Positions 42,029-50,569 of a stretch of DNA of 64,000 nt are shown here, in pieces. Under the pieces are notes generated by a model. The model searched no databases and had not been told where the DNA came from. It worked only from the letters and a program-made list of their open reading frames with translations. This stretch comes from Streptomyces flavotricini (lineage in GTDB: Bacteria; Actinomycetota; Actinomycetes; Streptomycetales; Streptomycetaceae), in the NCBI RefSeq assembly GCF_020639365.1, contig NZ_JAINUL010000001.1, positions 193,437 to 257,436 of the forward strand, read 5' to 3'. Made by a program: the position numbers and the translations under genes. The number at the start of each line of letters is the position of its first letter. Positions within the stretch are counted from its first letter, which is position 1.

Positions 42029-42239
42029 GTTCCTGCCTTCCCCCTGATGGGTGCAACGAGATGAGCGGGGCGATCCGCTGCGAATATGACAGCTCAGCAT
42101 TCCGAAGGCATAGGGGGCTTTCATCAATTCAACCCCTACTGATTACTTGTCATGTAATCGTGCCGATAACGGCTGTTCCATTTGGGGCGGGTGGTATCCC
42201 GTGATGCACGGATGCGAAGCCGGGCGCCACCGAACCCGG

Positions 42240-43015
42240 CTCAAAGCTTTGTCGGTCTCCGGTGAGGATGCGGGGGTGAAGGGGCGCGCCGCTCATCGGC
42301 CAGGCGGCGCCGGGACCCGTGTTCGGTCGCCTCCGGGTCGCCCGCCGGCTCGGCGGGCTCGTACGGGTCCTCCCGGAGTCGAAGATCAGCGAGCAGGGCT
42401 CGAAACGACGGGGCTCGGCGGCCAGCAGCCCGGCCGCGAGCTCGGCGATGTCCCGCCGCGGGGCACCGGGATAGACCAGGCGGGAGTGCGCCTCCCGGCG
42501 GTGGGCGGGGGCGACGTGCGCGCAGCCGCCCGCGGCCGCGGTGGTTTCCCACAGGGCCGTTCCGGCCGGGTCCACCGGGCGCAGGGCGGCGCCGTCCGCG
42601 GCGGGCACGACCCGGCAGACGTCGAGGCCGTCGCGGTCCACGTGGGCGACGCAGCCGTCACGGGTGACGAAGGCGGCGAGTCCGGTCCCGGAGCCGAACC
42701 CGAGGGCCCAGCCGTCGGCGTCGGTGATGGCGTTCGGGAAGCCACGGAAGTGGTTGCCGGCGGAACCGCCGAGGACGTGGGCGAGGCCGTTCGCGTCGAA
42801 GGGGCCCAGCATCGGGAAGGACGGTTCGACGATCCACTCGCCGTTCTCGTCGATCAGGCCCCACAGGTCACCCACCCGCACGGGCGCCGCCCGTCGGGGC
42901 CGCAGGGCTTCGCTCCGTCGAACCGCGGCCCGATGACCGTACGGCCCGTGCGGTCGACGTAGCCGCAGCGGCCGCCGTCCGCCATCCGTACGTCGGCGAG
43001 CCCGGGGCGGAGATC
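42240..43015 (-). pseudogene. WG-repeat protein remnant
   Basis: The N-terminal piece ADVRMADGGRCGYVDRTGRT then VIGPRFDGAKPCG is in one frame. A shift near 42885 leads to VGDLWGLIDENGEWIVEPSF, FRGFPNAITDADGWALGF and VTRDGCVAHVDRDGLDVCRV, typical WG repeats. The end (EPCSLIFDSG) runs into another frame shift. At least two indels disable it. Confidence 0.55.
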
Positions 43016-43023
43016 GGGGCGCC

Positions 43024-43059
43024 TTGACAGCTCAAGTGATTAGCCGCCATATTATTTAC
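43024..43059 (+). promoter_or_regulatory. MarR promoter, probably leaderless, with GTGATTAG site
   Basis: TTGACA (43024-43029) and CATATT/TATTAT (43048-43055) form a strong promoter for this genome. The start would fall at or next to the ATG at 43060, which has no ribosome site. GTGATTAG (43036-43043) in the spacer recurs inverted at 43646-43653. Confidence 0.55.
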
Positions 43060-43578
43060 ATGACGAGGGACGGCATCGACGGCGAGGCACCCACGCTGGA
43101 CCAGGCCAGGCGGCAGGTCGAGCACTACGGCCTCGAGGTCGATCCACAGGCGGTGCTGGTCGCGGTGCGGCTGATCTCGGCGGGGGCGAGGGTCGGCCGG
43201 GCGGCCGAGGCGCACTTCGCCAGGTTCGGCCTGTCGACGGGCCGCTACCGCCTGCTCGCCGATCTCGAAGACCACGGCGGGGAGAAATCCCCCTCGCGCC
43301 TCGCGGCCGACCTCGATGTCTCCAGGGCCACGATCACCGGCCTGCTGGACGGCCTCGAACGCGAGGGCCTGATCGCCCGCCGCCCGTCGACGGAGGACGG
43401 CCGGGGCACGGTGGCCGTTCTGACCGCGCGTGGTGCGCAGCGCCTGCGCGACATGGCGTCCGAGCATTTCGGGCGGCTCGAGGCGATGGTGGGCGGGCTT
43501 TCCATCGAGGAGCGTGCGGTGTTCCTGGATCTGCTCGCCCGCGTCGTGCGCGGCAGTGCGGCTCTGGCCGCCGACTGA
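43060..43578 (+). CDS. MarR family transcriptional regulator
   Basis: This is a 172-residue winged-helix regulator with a central recognition region (SRLAADLDVSRATITGLLDG), a wing RRPSTEDGRGTVAVLTARGA and N/C-terminal dimer helices. The ATG at 43060 is chosen because the upstream TTG start (43024) overlaps the -35 box. The shared GTGATTAG octamer before this gene and before the membrane-protein gene suggests autoregulation and control of the genes at 43726 and 44311. Confidence 0.9.
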   Translation: MTRDGIDGEAPTLDQARRQVEHYGLEVDPQAVLVAVRLISAGARVGRAAEAHFARFGLSTGRYRLLADLEDHGGEKSPSRLAADLDVSRATITGLLDGLEREGLIARRPSTEDGRGTVAVLTARGAQRLRDMASEHFGRLEAMVGGLSIEERAVFLDLLARVVRGSAALAAD

Positions 43579-43597
43579 CCCGGCCCTCGGCCGGTTT

Positions 43598-43625
43598 GGC
43601 CCCACCCCCGGGTAGGGCCCTTTTT
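43598..43625 (+). terminator. intrinsic terminator after marR
   Basis: GGCCC-C-ACCC pairs with GGGT-A-GGGCC and is followed by CTTTTT, a textbook rho-independent structure that is rare in this window. Confidence 0.8.
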
Positions 43626-43635
43626 ACGAGGCAAT

Positions 43636-43653
43636 AGTTAGCCCCCTAATCAC
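43636..43653. promoter_or_regulatory. second MarR-type site (CTAATCAC)
   Basis: The inverted copy CTAATCAC (43646-43653), with TTAG five bases upstream of it, forms a short dyad TTAG-N4-CTAA. It precedes the membrane-protein gene by about 75 bases. Confidence 0.5.
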
Positions 43654-43725
43654 CTTGGCGGAGTAGGCCTGCCCGCTCCTCCGCAACCCTTCGCTCCCCC
43701 TCAGACGAACGAGAAAGAGGCCCGC

Positions 43726-44199
43726 ATGCCCGCGACAAATGACAGAACCAGCCGAAACCGGGCGGCCTCCCGGAGGTCCCGGCCGTTCACCTTGTGGCGC
43801 GAGGTGCTGACCGCCTACGCCGCCCCCGCGCTGATGGCCGGTACCGCCGGAGTGGTCACCGGGCAGCAGGACCTCGCCTTGGCCGCCTGCACCTCCATCG
43901 CCGGCACCTCCGCCGTGGTGGCGTTCCTGGTCGGCACCTGGCTGCGGCACGGTGGGCAGCCCCGACGGTGGACCACCACCACGCCGCGCGTCGCCCTGAC
44001 CGCCGTACTCGTCATCACCTCAGCCGGCGCGGCGGCCCTGCTGGGATGGTTCACCGCCCAATGGCTACCCGCCCACAGCCCGATCCCCGCCACCCCGTGG
44101 CTGGAGCGCCTGCGCATCGATCTGCCCGTATCCGCAGCCCTCGCCACCACCATCGTCACCCTGCGCTGGCGCACCACCACCACAGCATCCCCGACATAG
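43726..44199 (+). CDS. membrane protein, hypothetical
   Basis: This is a 157-residue protein with a basic N-terminus and three to four hydrophobic helices (YAAPALMAGTAGVVTG, TSIAGTSAVVAFLVGTWL, TAVLVITSAGAAALLGWF, VSAALATTIVTL). No family is recognised. A GAGG site precedes the ATG. It lies between marR and an NmrA-like reductase gene and likely shares the MarR-controlled transcript. Confidence 0.75.
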   Translation: MPATNDRTSRNRAASRRSRPFTLWREVLTAYAAPALMAGTAGVVTGQQDLALAACTSIAGTSAVVAFLVGTWLRHGGQPRRWTTTTPRVALTAVLVITSAGAAALLGWFTAQWLPAHSPIPATPWLERLRIDLPVSAALATTIVTLRWRTTTTASPT

Positions 44200-44310
44200 C
44201 CCATCCGCACCGGGCCCACCCGCCCCACGAGCCCGAGCCCGAGCCCGAGCCCGACCACACCCACCCCCGGCAGCACCCGCCGCCGGAAGTCACCAAGGAA
44301 TGAGCACACG

Positions 44311-45225
44311 ATGATCGTTGTCATGGGAGCGACCGGAGCAACCGGGAACGCCCTGCTCCACAGCCTGCTCGCACTCGATACACCCGTCCGCGCACTGACC
44401 CGCACCCCGCACAAGCCGATCCCCGGCATAACCGGCGCACACCAAAAGCCCGTTGAGGTTCAGTACGCCGACGCCACCGATCCCCGCTCCCTGCACACCG
44501 CCTTCAGGGGCGCCAGCCAGCTCTTCCTCGCCATGGCCAACAGCCCCGCACAGGTCGAACTCGAAACCCGCGTCATCGACATCGCCGCCCACACCGGCAT
44601 CGGACACATCGTCAAGGTCTCCGCACCTGCCGCCGAACCCGACTCCCCGGTCGCCATCTCCCGCGGACACCACGCCGTCGAGGAACACCTGCGCGCCAGC
44701 GGCCTCACCCCTACCGTCCTGCGCCCCTACGCGTTCATGCAGAACCTCCTGCGCCTGGCCCCCACCGTCACCCAGGGCGGCATCATCCTTGGCACGACGG
44801 GCGACGCGGCTTGCAACTACATCGACTGCCGCGACATCGGCGACGTCGCCGCCGCCGCCCTCACCAGCCCCGGCATCGCCGGCGGCACCTACACCCTGAC
44901 CGGACCCGAAGCCGTCTCCTACCCCGAACTCGCCTCACGACTGACCACCCTGACCGGCAATCAGGTCCGCTACGTCGACCTCACCCCGGACGAACTGCGC
45001 GCCAACCTCATCCACAACGCCCACATGCCCGTCTGGCTCGCCGATCACGTGACGGAGATCCAGCAACTCGCCATTGCCCGACCCGAAACCCCCACCACCA
45101 CCGTCATCGACATCCTCGGGCGCCCGCCCCGCACCCTCGACGCCTTCCTGCACGAACACCACACCCCCTTCCGCCGATGGGACGCTCACGAAACTGTGAA
45201 CCGTCCCGCCGCACAAGGCGGATGA
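44311..45225 (+). CDS. NmrA-like NAD(P)-binding protein (atypical SDR)
   Basis: This is a 304-residue atypical short-chain dehydrogenase with the N-terminal NADP loop IVVMGATGATGNALLHSLLA. The NmrA-type pattern lacks the YxxxK pair but keeps HIVKVSAPAAEPDSPVAISR, VLRPYAFMQNLLRLAP and YTLTGPEAVSYPELASRLT. Family members are quinone reductases, azoreductases or redox sensors. It sits downstream of the MarR regulator and a membrane protein, consistent with a quinone or xenobiotic stress module. Confidence 0.85.
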   Translation: MIVVMGATGATGNALLHSLLALDTPVRALTRTPHKPIPGITGAHQKPVEVQYADATDPRSLHTAFRGASQLFLAMANSPAQVELETRVIDIAAHTGIGHIVKVSAPAAEPDSPVAISRGHHAVEEHLRASGLTPTVLRPYAFMQNLLRLAPTVTQGGIILGTTGDAACNYIDCRDIGDVAAAALTSPGIAGGTYTLTGPEAVSYPELASRLTTLTGNQVRYVDLTPDELRANLIHNAHMPVWLADHVTEIQQLAIARPETPTTTVIDILGRPPRTLDAFLHEHHTPFRRWDAHETVNRPAAQGG

Positions 45226-45450
45226 TCAGGCAACGGCTCGGCGGCGGGCGGAGCGGGTGAAGCTCCGCCCGGCCGGGCGCACGTGGAGCCGATACACCGC
45301 CAGAGATCAGCGGTGGGCTCCCTCCGGCTCGGGCACCGTGCACGGCAGCGGTGGGAAACAAGATGCCTCTGCCGCGCGACATCCTGACGTCTCACGTAGT
45401 CATGAGAGGTATGCACGGGGATCACAGAACAAGAGAACAGGCGGGGCCGA

Positions 45451-45957
45451 GTGAAATCAGCACAGGAGGATGCGTACCTGGAGTTCGTGACCGCGAGGGC
45501 GAAGGCGCTCTACCGCTCGGCGTACGCACTCGCGGCCGGCGACACGCATCTCGCCGAGGACCTGGTCCAGGAGACCCTCAGCCGGGTGTACGTGCACTGG
45601 GGCCGGGTGGCCGGTGCCAACAGCCCGGCGGCCTATGCCCAGACGGTTCTGGTCCGCACCTTCCTCAGCCTGCGGCGCCGGCGCAGCAGCGGCGAGCGTC
45701 CGGTCGGGAACATGCCCGACAGCCCGGAGTCCGGCCCCGATGCCGCACTGCGGCTCACCCTGTTGGAGGCGCTCGGTCAGCTTCCGCCCCGCGACCGGGC
45801 GGTGCTGCTGCTGCGCTACTGGGAGGGCCACAGCATCGAGGAGACCGCCCAGATGCTCAGGCTGAGCAGCAGCGCGGTCCGTTCGCAGGGCACCCGCGCA
45901 CTCGGCAGGCTGCGCGCGCTGCTCGGCGACAGCCTGTCCGATCTGGTTCCGCAGTGA
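45451..45957 (+). CDS. SigE family ECF RNA polymerase sigma factor
   Basis: This is a 168-residue ECF sigma factor. Region 2 (LYRSAYALAAGDTHLAEDLV, QETLSRVYVHW) binds core polymerase and the -10 element. Region 4 (LPPRDRAVLLLRYWEGHSIE, AQMLRLSSSAVRSQGTRALG) reads the -35. The short form and the QETL/VYVHW wording fit the Streptomyces SigE-family group. A GTG start is used. The membrane protein 63 bases downstream is its likely co-expressed partner. Confidence 0.92.
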   Translation: MKSAQEDAYLEFVTARAKALYRSAYALAAGDTHLAEDLVQETLSRVYVHWGRVAGANSPAAYAQTVLVRTFLSLRRRRSSGERPVGNMPDSPESGPDAALRLTLLEALGQLPPRDRAVLLLRYWEGHSIEETAQMLRLSSSAVRSQGTRALGRLRALLGDSLSDLVPQ

Positions 45958-46020
45958 GCACTGGTACACGCAGGTCTGCCGCCGCAACGCCCCCATCAGC
46001 CGAAGAGAAGTGATGCCACC

Positions 46021-46824
46021 ATGCCGTTCGAAGCAGACATCGCACATGCCCTCGACCGGACGACCGACTCCCTCGAACCCGACCTCACCGCGCTCCTGGG
46101 CGGAGCCGTCGAGCGGGGGCGGCGGCGTCGGCGTCGGCGCAACGCCGGCGTCCTGGCCGGGGTCGGCGCCTGCGCCGTGATCGTGGCAAGCGGCCTGGTG
46201 ATCCCCGGCGTGCTCGCCGGGTCCCGCTCCGCAGGGTCCGGCATGGAGACGGTGGCCTTGGCGATGCCCCGCTCTGCAGTCACCGGCGACCAGATGATCG
46301 AGGCTCTGGAGAGGACTTTCCCGGGGGGCCGGTTCAGTCAGGTCACCGGACAGAGCAACAACCCCTCGGATCCGTCGAGCGGGTACGTAGCCAACGGTGG
46401 ACTGGTCGTCGACGACGGGCACGGCGCCGCCTACGTCGGCGTCTCGGCCGTGCGGCTCAAGCTCCCGCTCGGGGACGGCGACGGTCTGAGCTGCAAGCAG
46501 TCGCCCGCCCGCGCCAAAGGCGACACCTGCACACTGAGCGAGCTGCCGAGCAGTGTTGAGATTCCCGGCGGGGCCGTGGTGATGTCGGAGCGGAATGCGG
46601 CCAAGCACCCGTCTCGTGCCGACACCGCCCACCGCTGGACGGTAACGGTGACCCTGAAGGCAACCGGCGCGCAGCTTCAGATCGTGCAGTGGAACAGCAC
46701 CGGCGGCGGCAGCGGCTCGGACGTCCCGAAGCCGACCCGTGCCGCTCCCCCGCTCTCCGAACAGCAGGCGGTGGCCGCACTCACCGGTGCCACCTGGGCG
46801 CCGATCCTCGGTGCCGTTGGCTGA
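46021..46824 (+). CDS. single-span membrane protein paired with SigE-type sigma factor
   Basis: This is a 267-residue protein. An acidic cytoplasmic stretch (1-30) and an arginine cluster (RGRRRRRRR) precede one span (AGVLAGVGACAVIVASGLVI), leaving an extracellular domain of about 200 residues with one Cys pair. The topology matches proteins encoded after SigE-family genes in Streptomyces that act as anti-sigma factors or signal receivers. No zinc HxxxCxxC motif is present, so it is not a ZAS-type anti-sigma. Confidence 0.7.
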   Translation: MPFEADIAHALDRTTDSLEPDLTALLGGAVERGRRRRRRRNAGVLAGVGACAVIVASGLVIPGVLAGSRSAGSGMETVALAMPRSAVTGDQMIEALERTFPGGRFSQVTGQSNNPSDPSSGYVANGGLVVDDGHGAAYVGVSAVRLKLPLGDGDGLSCKQSPARAKGDTCTLSELPSSVEIPGGAVVMSERNAAKHPSRADTAHRWTVTVTLKATGAQLQIVQWNSTGGGSGSDVPKPTRAAPPLSEQQAVAALTGATWAPILGAVG

Positions 46825-46963
46825 CCCGCTTGCATTGCCGAACGAACGGAGTCCCGTTCTGCCCGACCGAGGACGAGGACACGGTGGACCTCGCGGAGGT
46901 CGGCCCAGCCGTCCCGCTCTCTCAAGTGCCTGTGCGGGATCGCGGTGCCGTGGTCCCGGCTAC

Positions 46964-48190
46964 TCAGGGGAGGAACGTCACTGCCGGGAAGGCTGGGGAC
47001 GGCCCGTCGAGCAGGTGCCCGCGACGGAGGCGCAGGTGTTCGTCGAAGAACGCGAGCGGGTACGCCTGCTGGATCTTCACCGCCCGGTCGGGATCGAGGG
47101 TGCCGATCACGTCCTGGAGCTGCTGCCCGCTCCATCCGTACAGCTTCGCCACCTGTGGGAACAGCGCCTCGTTGTCGCCGTACGAGACGTGGACGGCGCC
47201 CTGGGCCTGAATGTTGCGCCGCCATCCCCTCAGCTGCGACCAGAAAGCGGCGGCCTCGGGGTCCGTGGCCCGGGTGAACACGGCGGACATCATCATGAAC
47301 GGCCGGTCCAAGTCGCCGGCCAGTGGCGGATTCATCTGCATCGGCCCGTCGAGGCTCAGCCCGGCCCGGATGCGATCGTCCGCGAGCATGGCGCAGGCGG
47401 TGGCCGTCCCGCCCTTCGACCAGCCGAACGCGCCCGTCCGCCGCGGGTCGAGGGAGCCGAGCAGCCCGGCCGGCAGCTCCCTGTCGTCGGCGTCGGGATT
47501 GCGCCCGGCGGCGAGCTGCTCGACGCAGTCGAGGACGAAGCGCAGGTCGGCGGCGAAGTCCCCGGGCAGCGTCGGCGCCTTCCGGTCGCGGAGCGGGACC
47601 GCGATCCGGCCGTCGGGGTACTCGGTGTACGTGTCGTACTGGTGGGCCACCGTCACAACCGCGTATCCGTGGCTGGCGAGTTCTTGGACCACGACGGTGT
47701 GGTCGCCCTGGTGGCTGTGCGCGCCATGGGAGAACACGACGACGGGCAGCCGCCGGCCGGTTCGCAGCACGGGAGCACCCACATGGCCCACGGTGAACGG
47801 CCCCAGGGAGGCCAGGTCACCGAACCCGACGTCGGCGAGGAACGCCTGAAATGCGCCCGCCTGCATCCAGGGCGCCACCGGGTACCGCTGGACGTCACGG
47901 GCGGGATACCAGACGGTGGCCATCAGCTCGCGGAAGTGCCCCGGGCCCGCGAGGTCGTCCGGACGCGACCGGTCGACGAGATGCAGCTGAACCGTGCCCA
48001 CCGGATGCGGCCCGGTCGGCACGGGCAACACGAGCCGCGCCGCGGCGTGGCCGCCGGCGGCCGGGACGCCGGGATCGGCCCATGCGGGGTCGGAGGCGGC
48101 GAGCGGCACGGCAGCCCCGGCGGCCAGCGCGGCTCCCAGCATGCCGCGGCGCGTCATGCCCTTCCGGCTGATGAACGGCGTGCTGGTCAT
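46964..48190 (-). CDS. Tat-exported alpha/beta hydrolase (PAF-acetylhydrolase-like)
   Basis: This is a 408-residue hydrolase with a twin-arginine signal (RKGMTRRGMLGAALAAGAAV, cleaved near AWA). The hydrolase core includes VVVFSHGAHSHQGDHTVV (oxyanion), the nucleophile elbow GAFGWSKGGTATACAM and acid region LSLDGPMQMN. The overall plan follows bacterial platelet-activating-factor acetylhydrolase/dienelactone-hydrolase relatives that hydrolyse esters or plastics-like polyesters. The ATG at 48190 is required for the Tat signal. The enzyme acts outside the cell. Confidence 0.88.
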   Translation of the reverse strand: MTSTPFISRKGMTRRGMLGAALAAGAAVPLAASDPAWADPGVPAAGGHAAARLVLPVPTGPHPVGTVQLHLVDRSRPDDLAGPGHFRELMATVWYPARDVQRYPVAPWMQAGAFQAFLADVGFGDLASLGPFTVGHVGAPVLRTGRRLPVVVFSHGAHSHQGDHTVVVQELASHGYAVVTVAHQYDTYTEYPDGRIAVPLRDRKAPTLPGDFAADLRFVLDCVEQLAAGRNPDADDRELPAGLLGSLDPRRTGAFGWSKGGTATACAMLADDRIRAGLSLDGPMQMNPPLAGDLDRPFMMMSAVFTRATDPEAAAFWSQLRGWRRNIQAQGAVHVSYGDNEALFPQVAKLYGWSGQQLQDVIGTLDPDRAVKIQQAYPLAFFDEHLRLRRGHLLDGPSPAFPAVTFLP

Positions 48191-48772
48191 GCGCCCTCCC
48201 CTGTCGTGACGGATCGTCAACCATGCCGCTACGGAGGCTCCGTGGACACATGGGAACGCTGTCACGTGCTCCTCCCGCGGAGCATCGGCCCACGGGATTA
48301 CGCCCCGAGGCTGACGCCGTCGACGGAGCCGCCGGTGGGAGCAGCCCAGCCGCCCAGCCGCCCAGCCGCCCGACAACGGTCCCGCGCTGCAAAGGCCGGC
48401 AGGTGTGCCGCCGGCTTCGCCTTCTGCCGGACACGAATCCTGAACCACTCGTCCGGTCAACCGCGGTGGAACAGGTCTGCACCTCCTGACCGGTGCCTGC
48501 CCGTGGGCGCGGATCCGTCACCGCCGGGAACCTCGCGACCCTCCTGGAGCCACTGCCACTCGAGGGCGTCGTAGATCGGCGAATCCGAAACCCGCCCGCC
48601 GCCCGCCCCCACATCGGCGAAACTCCTCGGCGCTGGAACGATTCTCTGGTCCATAAGCAGCCCAACGACCCCACACCGGACGCCGTGGCGGGCCGTGACC
48701 CATCCGTCACCCGCAGACCCACAACGGAGGCGGCGACACGCCCCCCTTCTGGGCGCGGCGTAGGCCTGGGGC
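48191..48772. other. intergenic stretch without a supported gene
   Basis: No gene with a plausible start and ribosome site is seen. A minus-strand peptide with SPIYDALEWQWLQEGREVPG (around 48540-48600) has gene-like composition and may be a remnant. A CCGCCCAG triplet repeat occurs near 48345-48370. Confidence 0.4.
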
Positions 48773-48985
48773 TCAGGATCCGAAGACGCGCAGCACACGC
48801 GGAGCGTTGGGCAGGTCTTCGGGGATGGTGGCAGTGCCGGTCAAGGGCATGAGGTGCTCGTTGGGGCAGTCGGCGGGTTGCTGATGGTCGATCTCCCAGT
48901 CCCGGCCGGCCCTGGCCGTGAGAGAACTGGTGGCGTAGAGCGGCTGGCGGCAGGAGCGGCACCAGTAGAACGACCGGTCCTTCAC
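48773..48985 (-). CDS. small zinc-ribbon-like hypothetical protein
   Basis: This is a 70-residue protein. An N-terminal CxxC knuckle (FYWCRSCRQPLYA) is followed by EIDHQQPADCPNEHLMP with a third Cys and two His, giving a plausible zinc site. The rest is a short strand-rich tail (PRVLRVFGS). No family is recognised. It lies alone between longer non-coding stretches. Confidence 0.55.
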   Translation of the reverse strand: MKDRSFYWCRSCRQPLYATSSLTARAGRDWEIDHQQPADCPNEHLMPLTGTATIPEDLPNAPRVLRVFGS

Positions 48986-49171
48986 ACCACCGCTCCCTTG
49001 CGCAGATTCGGCACTCGGGCGGCGACTGCAACCGGCGAACTCCGACCGGCCAGGCTGACGCGGTGCGGACGGCGGGAACCCGTCCCGGAAAAACGGAATC
49101 TGTTATTCACGTCAGCTGAAACGATCCACCAGCCTCCGCGTCACTCCTCCCGGACGAAGACTGACCGCTTG

Positions 49172-49558
49172 TCAGCCGAACACCCGGACGCGGCTGGACC
49201 CGCGAAGTGAACTGCGGCCTCCGGGCGCAGCCGGAATCGTGCCGTTCGGGCGCGTGCCCGTCGTTGCGCGCAGCGCGGTGTACAGGCGGGTGCGCAGGTG
49301 AACGAGGGCGTCAAAGTCCGCGACCTGCGTGAACCGGTTCAGCAGGCGGCCGATCAGGACGTCGTCACCGGCTCCCACCGCCCGCACGATCGCCTCGACC
49401 GTCTCGCGCACCGTAGGAGACAGTCCGGCAGAGCCCACTGCGTCACCGTCGGAAGCCGCCCGGGCCTCTGCGGACGGCGGCGTCACGCCGTCACGCACGG
49501 GACGACTCCGACAAACCTGCGCGCACGTTTCCGGCCAGGGGTCCGCGCTGTTCGTCAT
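49172..49558 (-). CDS. hypothetical protein conserved-looking helical domain
   Basis: This is a 128-residue protein. A disordered first half is followed by a helical core (SPTVRETVEAIVRAVGAGDD, VLIGRLLNRFTQVADFDALV, HLRTRLYTALRA) and a flexible tail. The ATG at 49558 is chosen where the charged start MTNSADPWPETCAQ begins. The frame is open further but opposes the next gene. No family or function is recognised. Confidence 0.5.
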   Translation of the reverse strand: MTNSADPWPETCAQVCRSRPVRDGVTPPSAEARAASDGDAVGSAGLSPTVRETVEAIVRAVGAGDDVLIGRLLNRFTQVADFDALVHLRTRLYTALRATTGTRPNGTIPAAPGGRSSLRGSSRVRVFG

Positions 49559-49674
49559 GGCTCGATCCTGCGCTCCGCCGTGGCCGGCCAAACTCTGGAA
49601 ACAGCCGCGCTCTTTACGCGCCCCTGCCGTCGCGGTTACCTGGAGCGGACGAGTACAAGCCACGGGGGACGGGC

Positions 49675-50340
49675 ATGGCGGGCTGGCACGGAGGATGGGC
49701 ACGCGGGCTCCGGCGGACCGCAGTGGCGCTCGCCGCGCCGCCGCTGACCGCGGCCCTGGCGTTCGGGGTGGCCGAGGAGTCGGCGTACGGGTCGCTGGGC
49801 AGCTGGGGGTTCTTCCTCGGCGGGCTGCTGCTCCCGCTGGTCCTGCTCGGCTGGCACGCCGCCCTCGCCACGCGCCGCGGAGCCCCGCTCATCGCGCTGT
49901 CCGCACTCCCTGCCGGCCTCGGCGCCGTCCTGGCACTCGCGTCCGTGGGGCACAGCACGCTGGAGGACCGGGGCGTCGAGACCAGCTGCATCGTGCTGAA
50001 GGTCACCGAACACACCCAGACGGAATCCTCCATGGACGCCCAGGGCCACTGGACCTCCACGACCCGGACCTCGTACGACCACCATCTGGATTGCCCCGCC
50101 GGCGGCCCGGAGCACCTGGACACCCCCTCGCCGCTCGCGAAGCAGGGCGAGTCCCTGGAAGTGGTGCACGACCCGCAGGGAAAGGTCTCCCCGCGGGCCG
50201 CCGGGGACATCCACGGCCGGGGCCTGCGCACCACGGCGGAGGTGGCGGTCGTGGCGGCGGCGCTCCTGGGCCTGGCCGGCGGAATCCGGGAAGCCCACGA
50301 GAAGCGGCGCCGCAGGCCCTCGCGGCCGACAGGACCGTGA
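49675..50340 (+). CDS. membrane protein with DUF3592-like extracellular domain
   Basis: This is a 221-residue protein with three N-terminal spans (AVALAAPPLTAALAFGV, GFFLGGLLLPLVLLGWHAAL, LIALSALPAGLGAVLALAS). A beta-rich domain of about 90 residues follows (TSCIVLKVTEHTQTESSMDA, YDHHLDCPAGGPEHLDT, with ESLEVVHDPQGKVSPRAAGD), then a last span and basic tail. The middle domain resembles DUF3592, seen in many surface proteins of unknown role. A GGGGGACGGG site precedes the ATG. Confidence 0.7.
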   Translation: MAGWHGGWARGLRRTAVALAAPPLTAALAFGVAEESAYGSLGSWGFFLGGLLLPLVLLGWHAALATRRGAPLIALSALPAGLGAVLALASVGHSTLEDRGVETSCIVLKVTEHTQTESSMDAQGHWTSTTRTSYDHHLDCPAGGPEHLDTPSPLAKQGESLEVVHDPQGKVSPRAAGDIHGRGLRTTAEVAVVAAALLGLAGGIREAHEKRRRRPSRPTGP

Positions 50341-50569
50341 AGCCTCTGCGGCCTGTCGACACCCGAGCGCGGCGCAGCAGGCTCCCGAAGGGACCCCTGG
50401 CCGTACAGCGGACCTCGCTCCACCGGGTGCACACCCGAAGCGGCCTGCTCCGCCCGCCGGAGACCTCGTCAATTCCCACTCATGTCTGGGAAGTTGACCC
50501 ACTCGCCAGTAACATCCGCCCGGCCAGTAGCACACTGCCCGAGCAGCCGCCCTCGAAGGGGTCTCCTGC

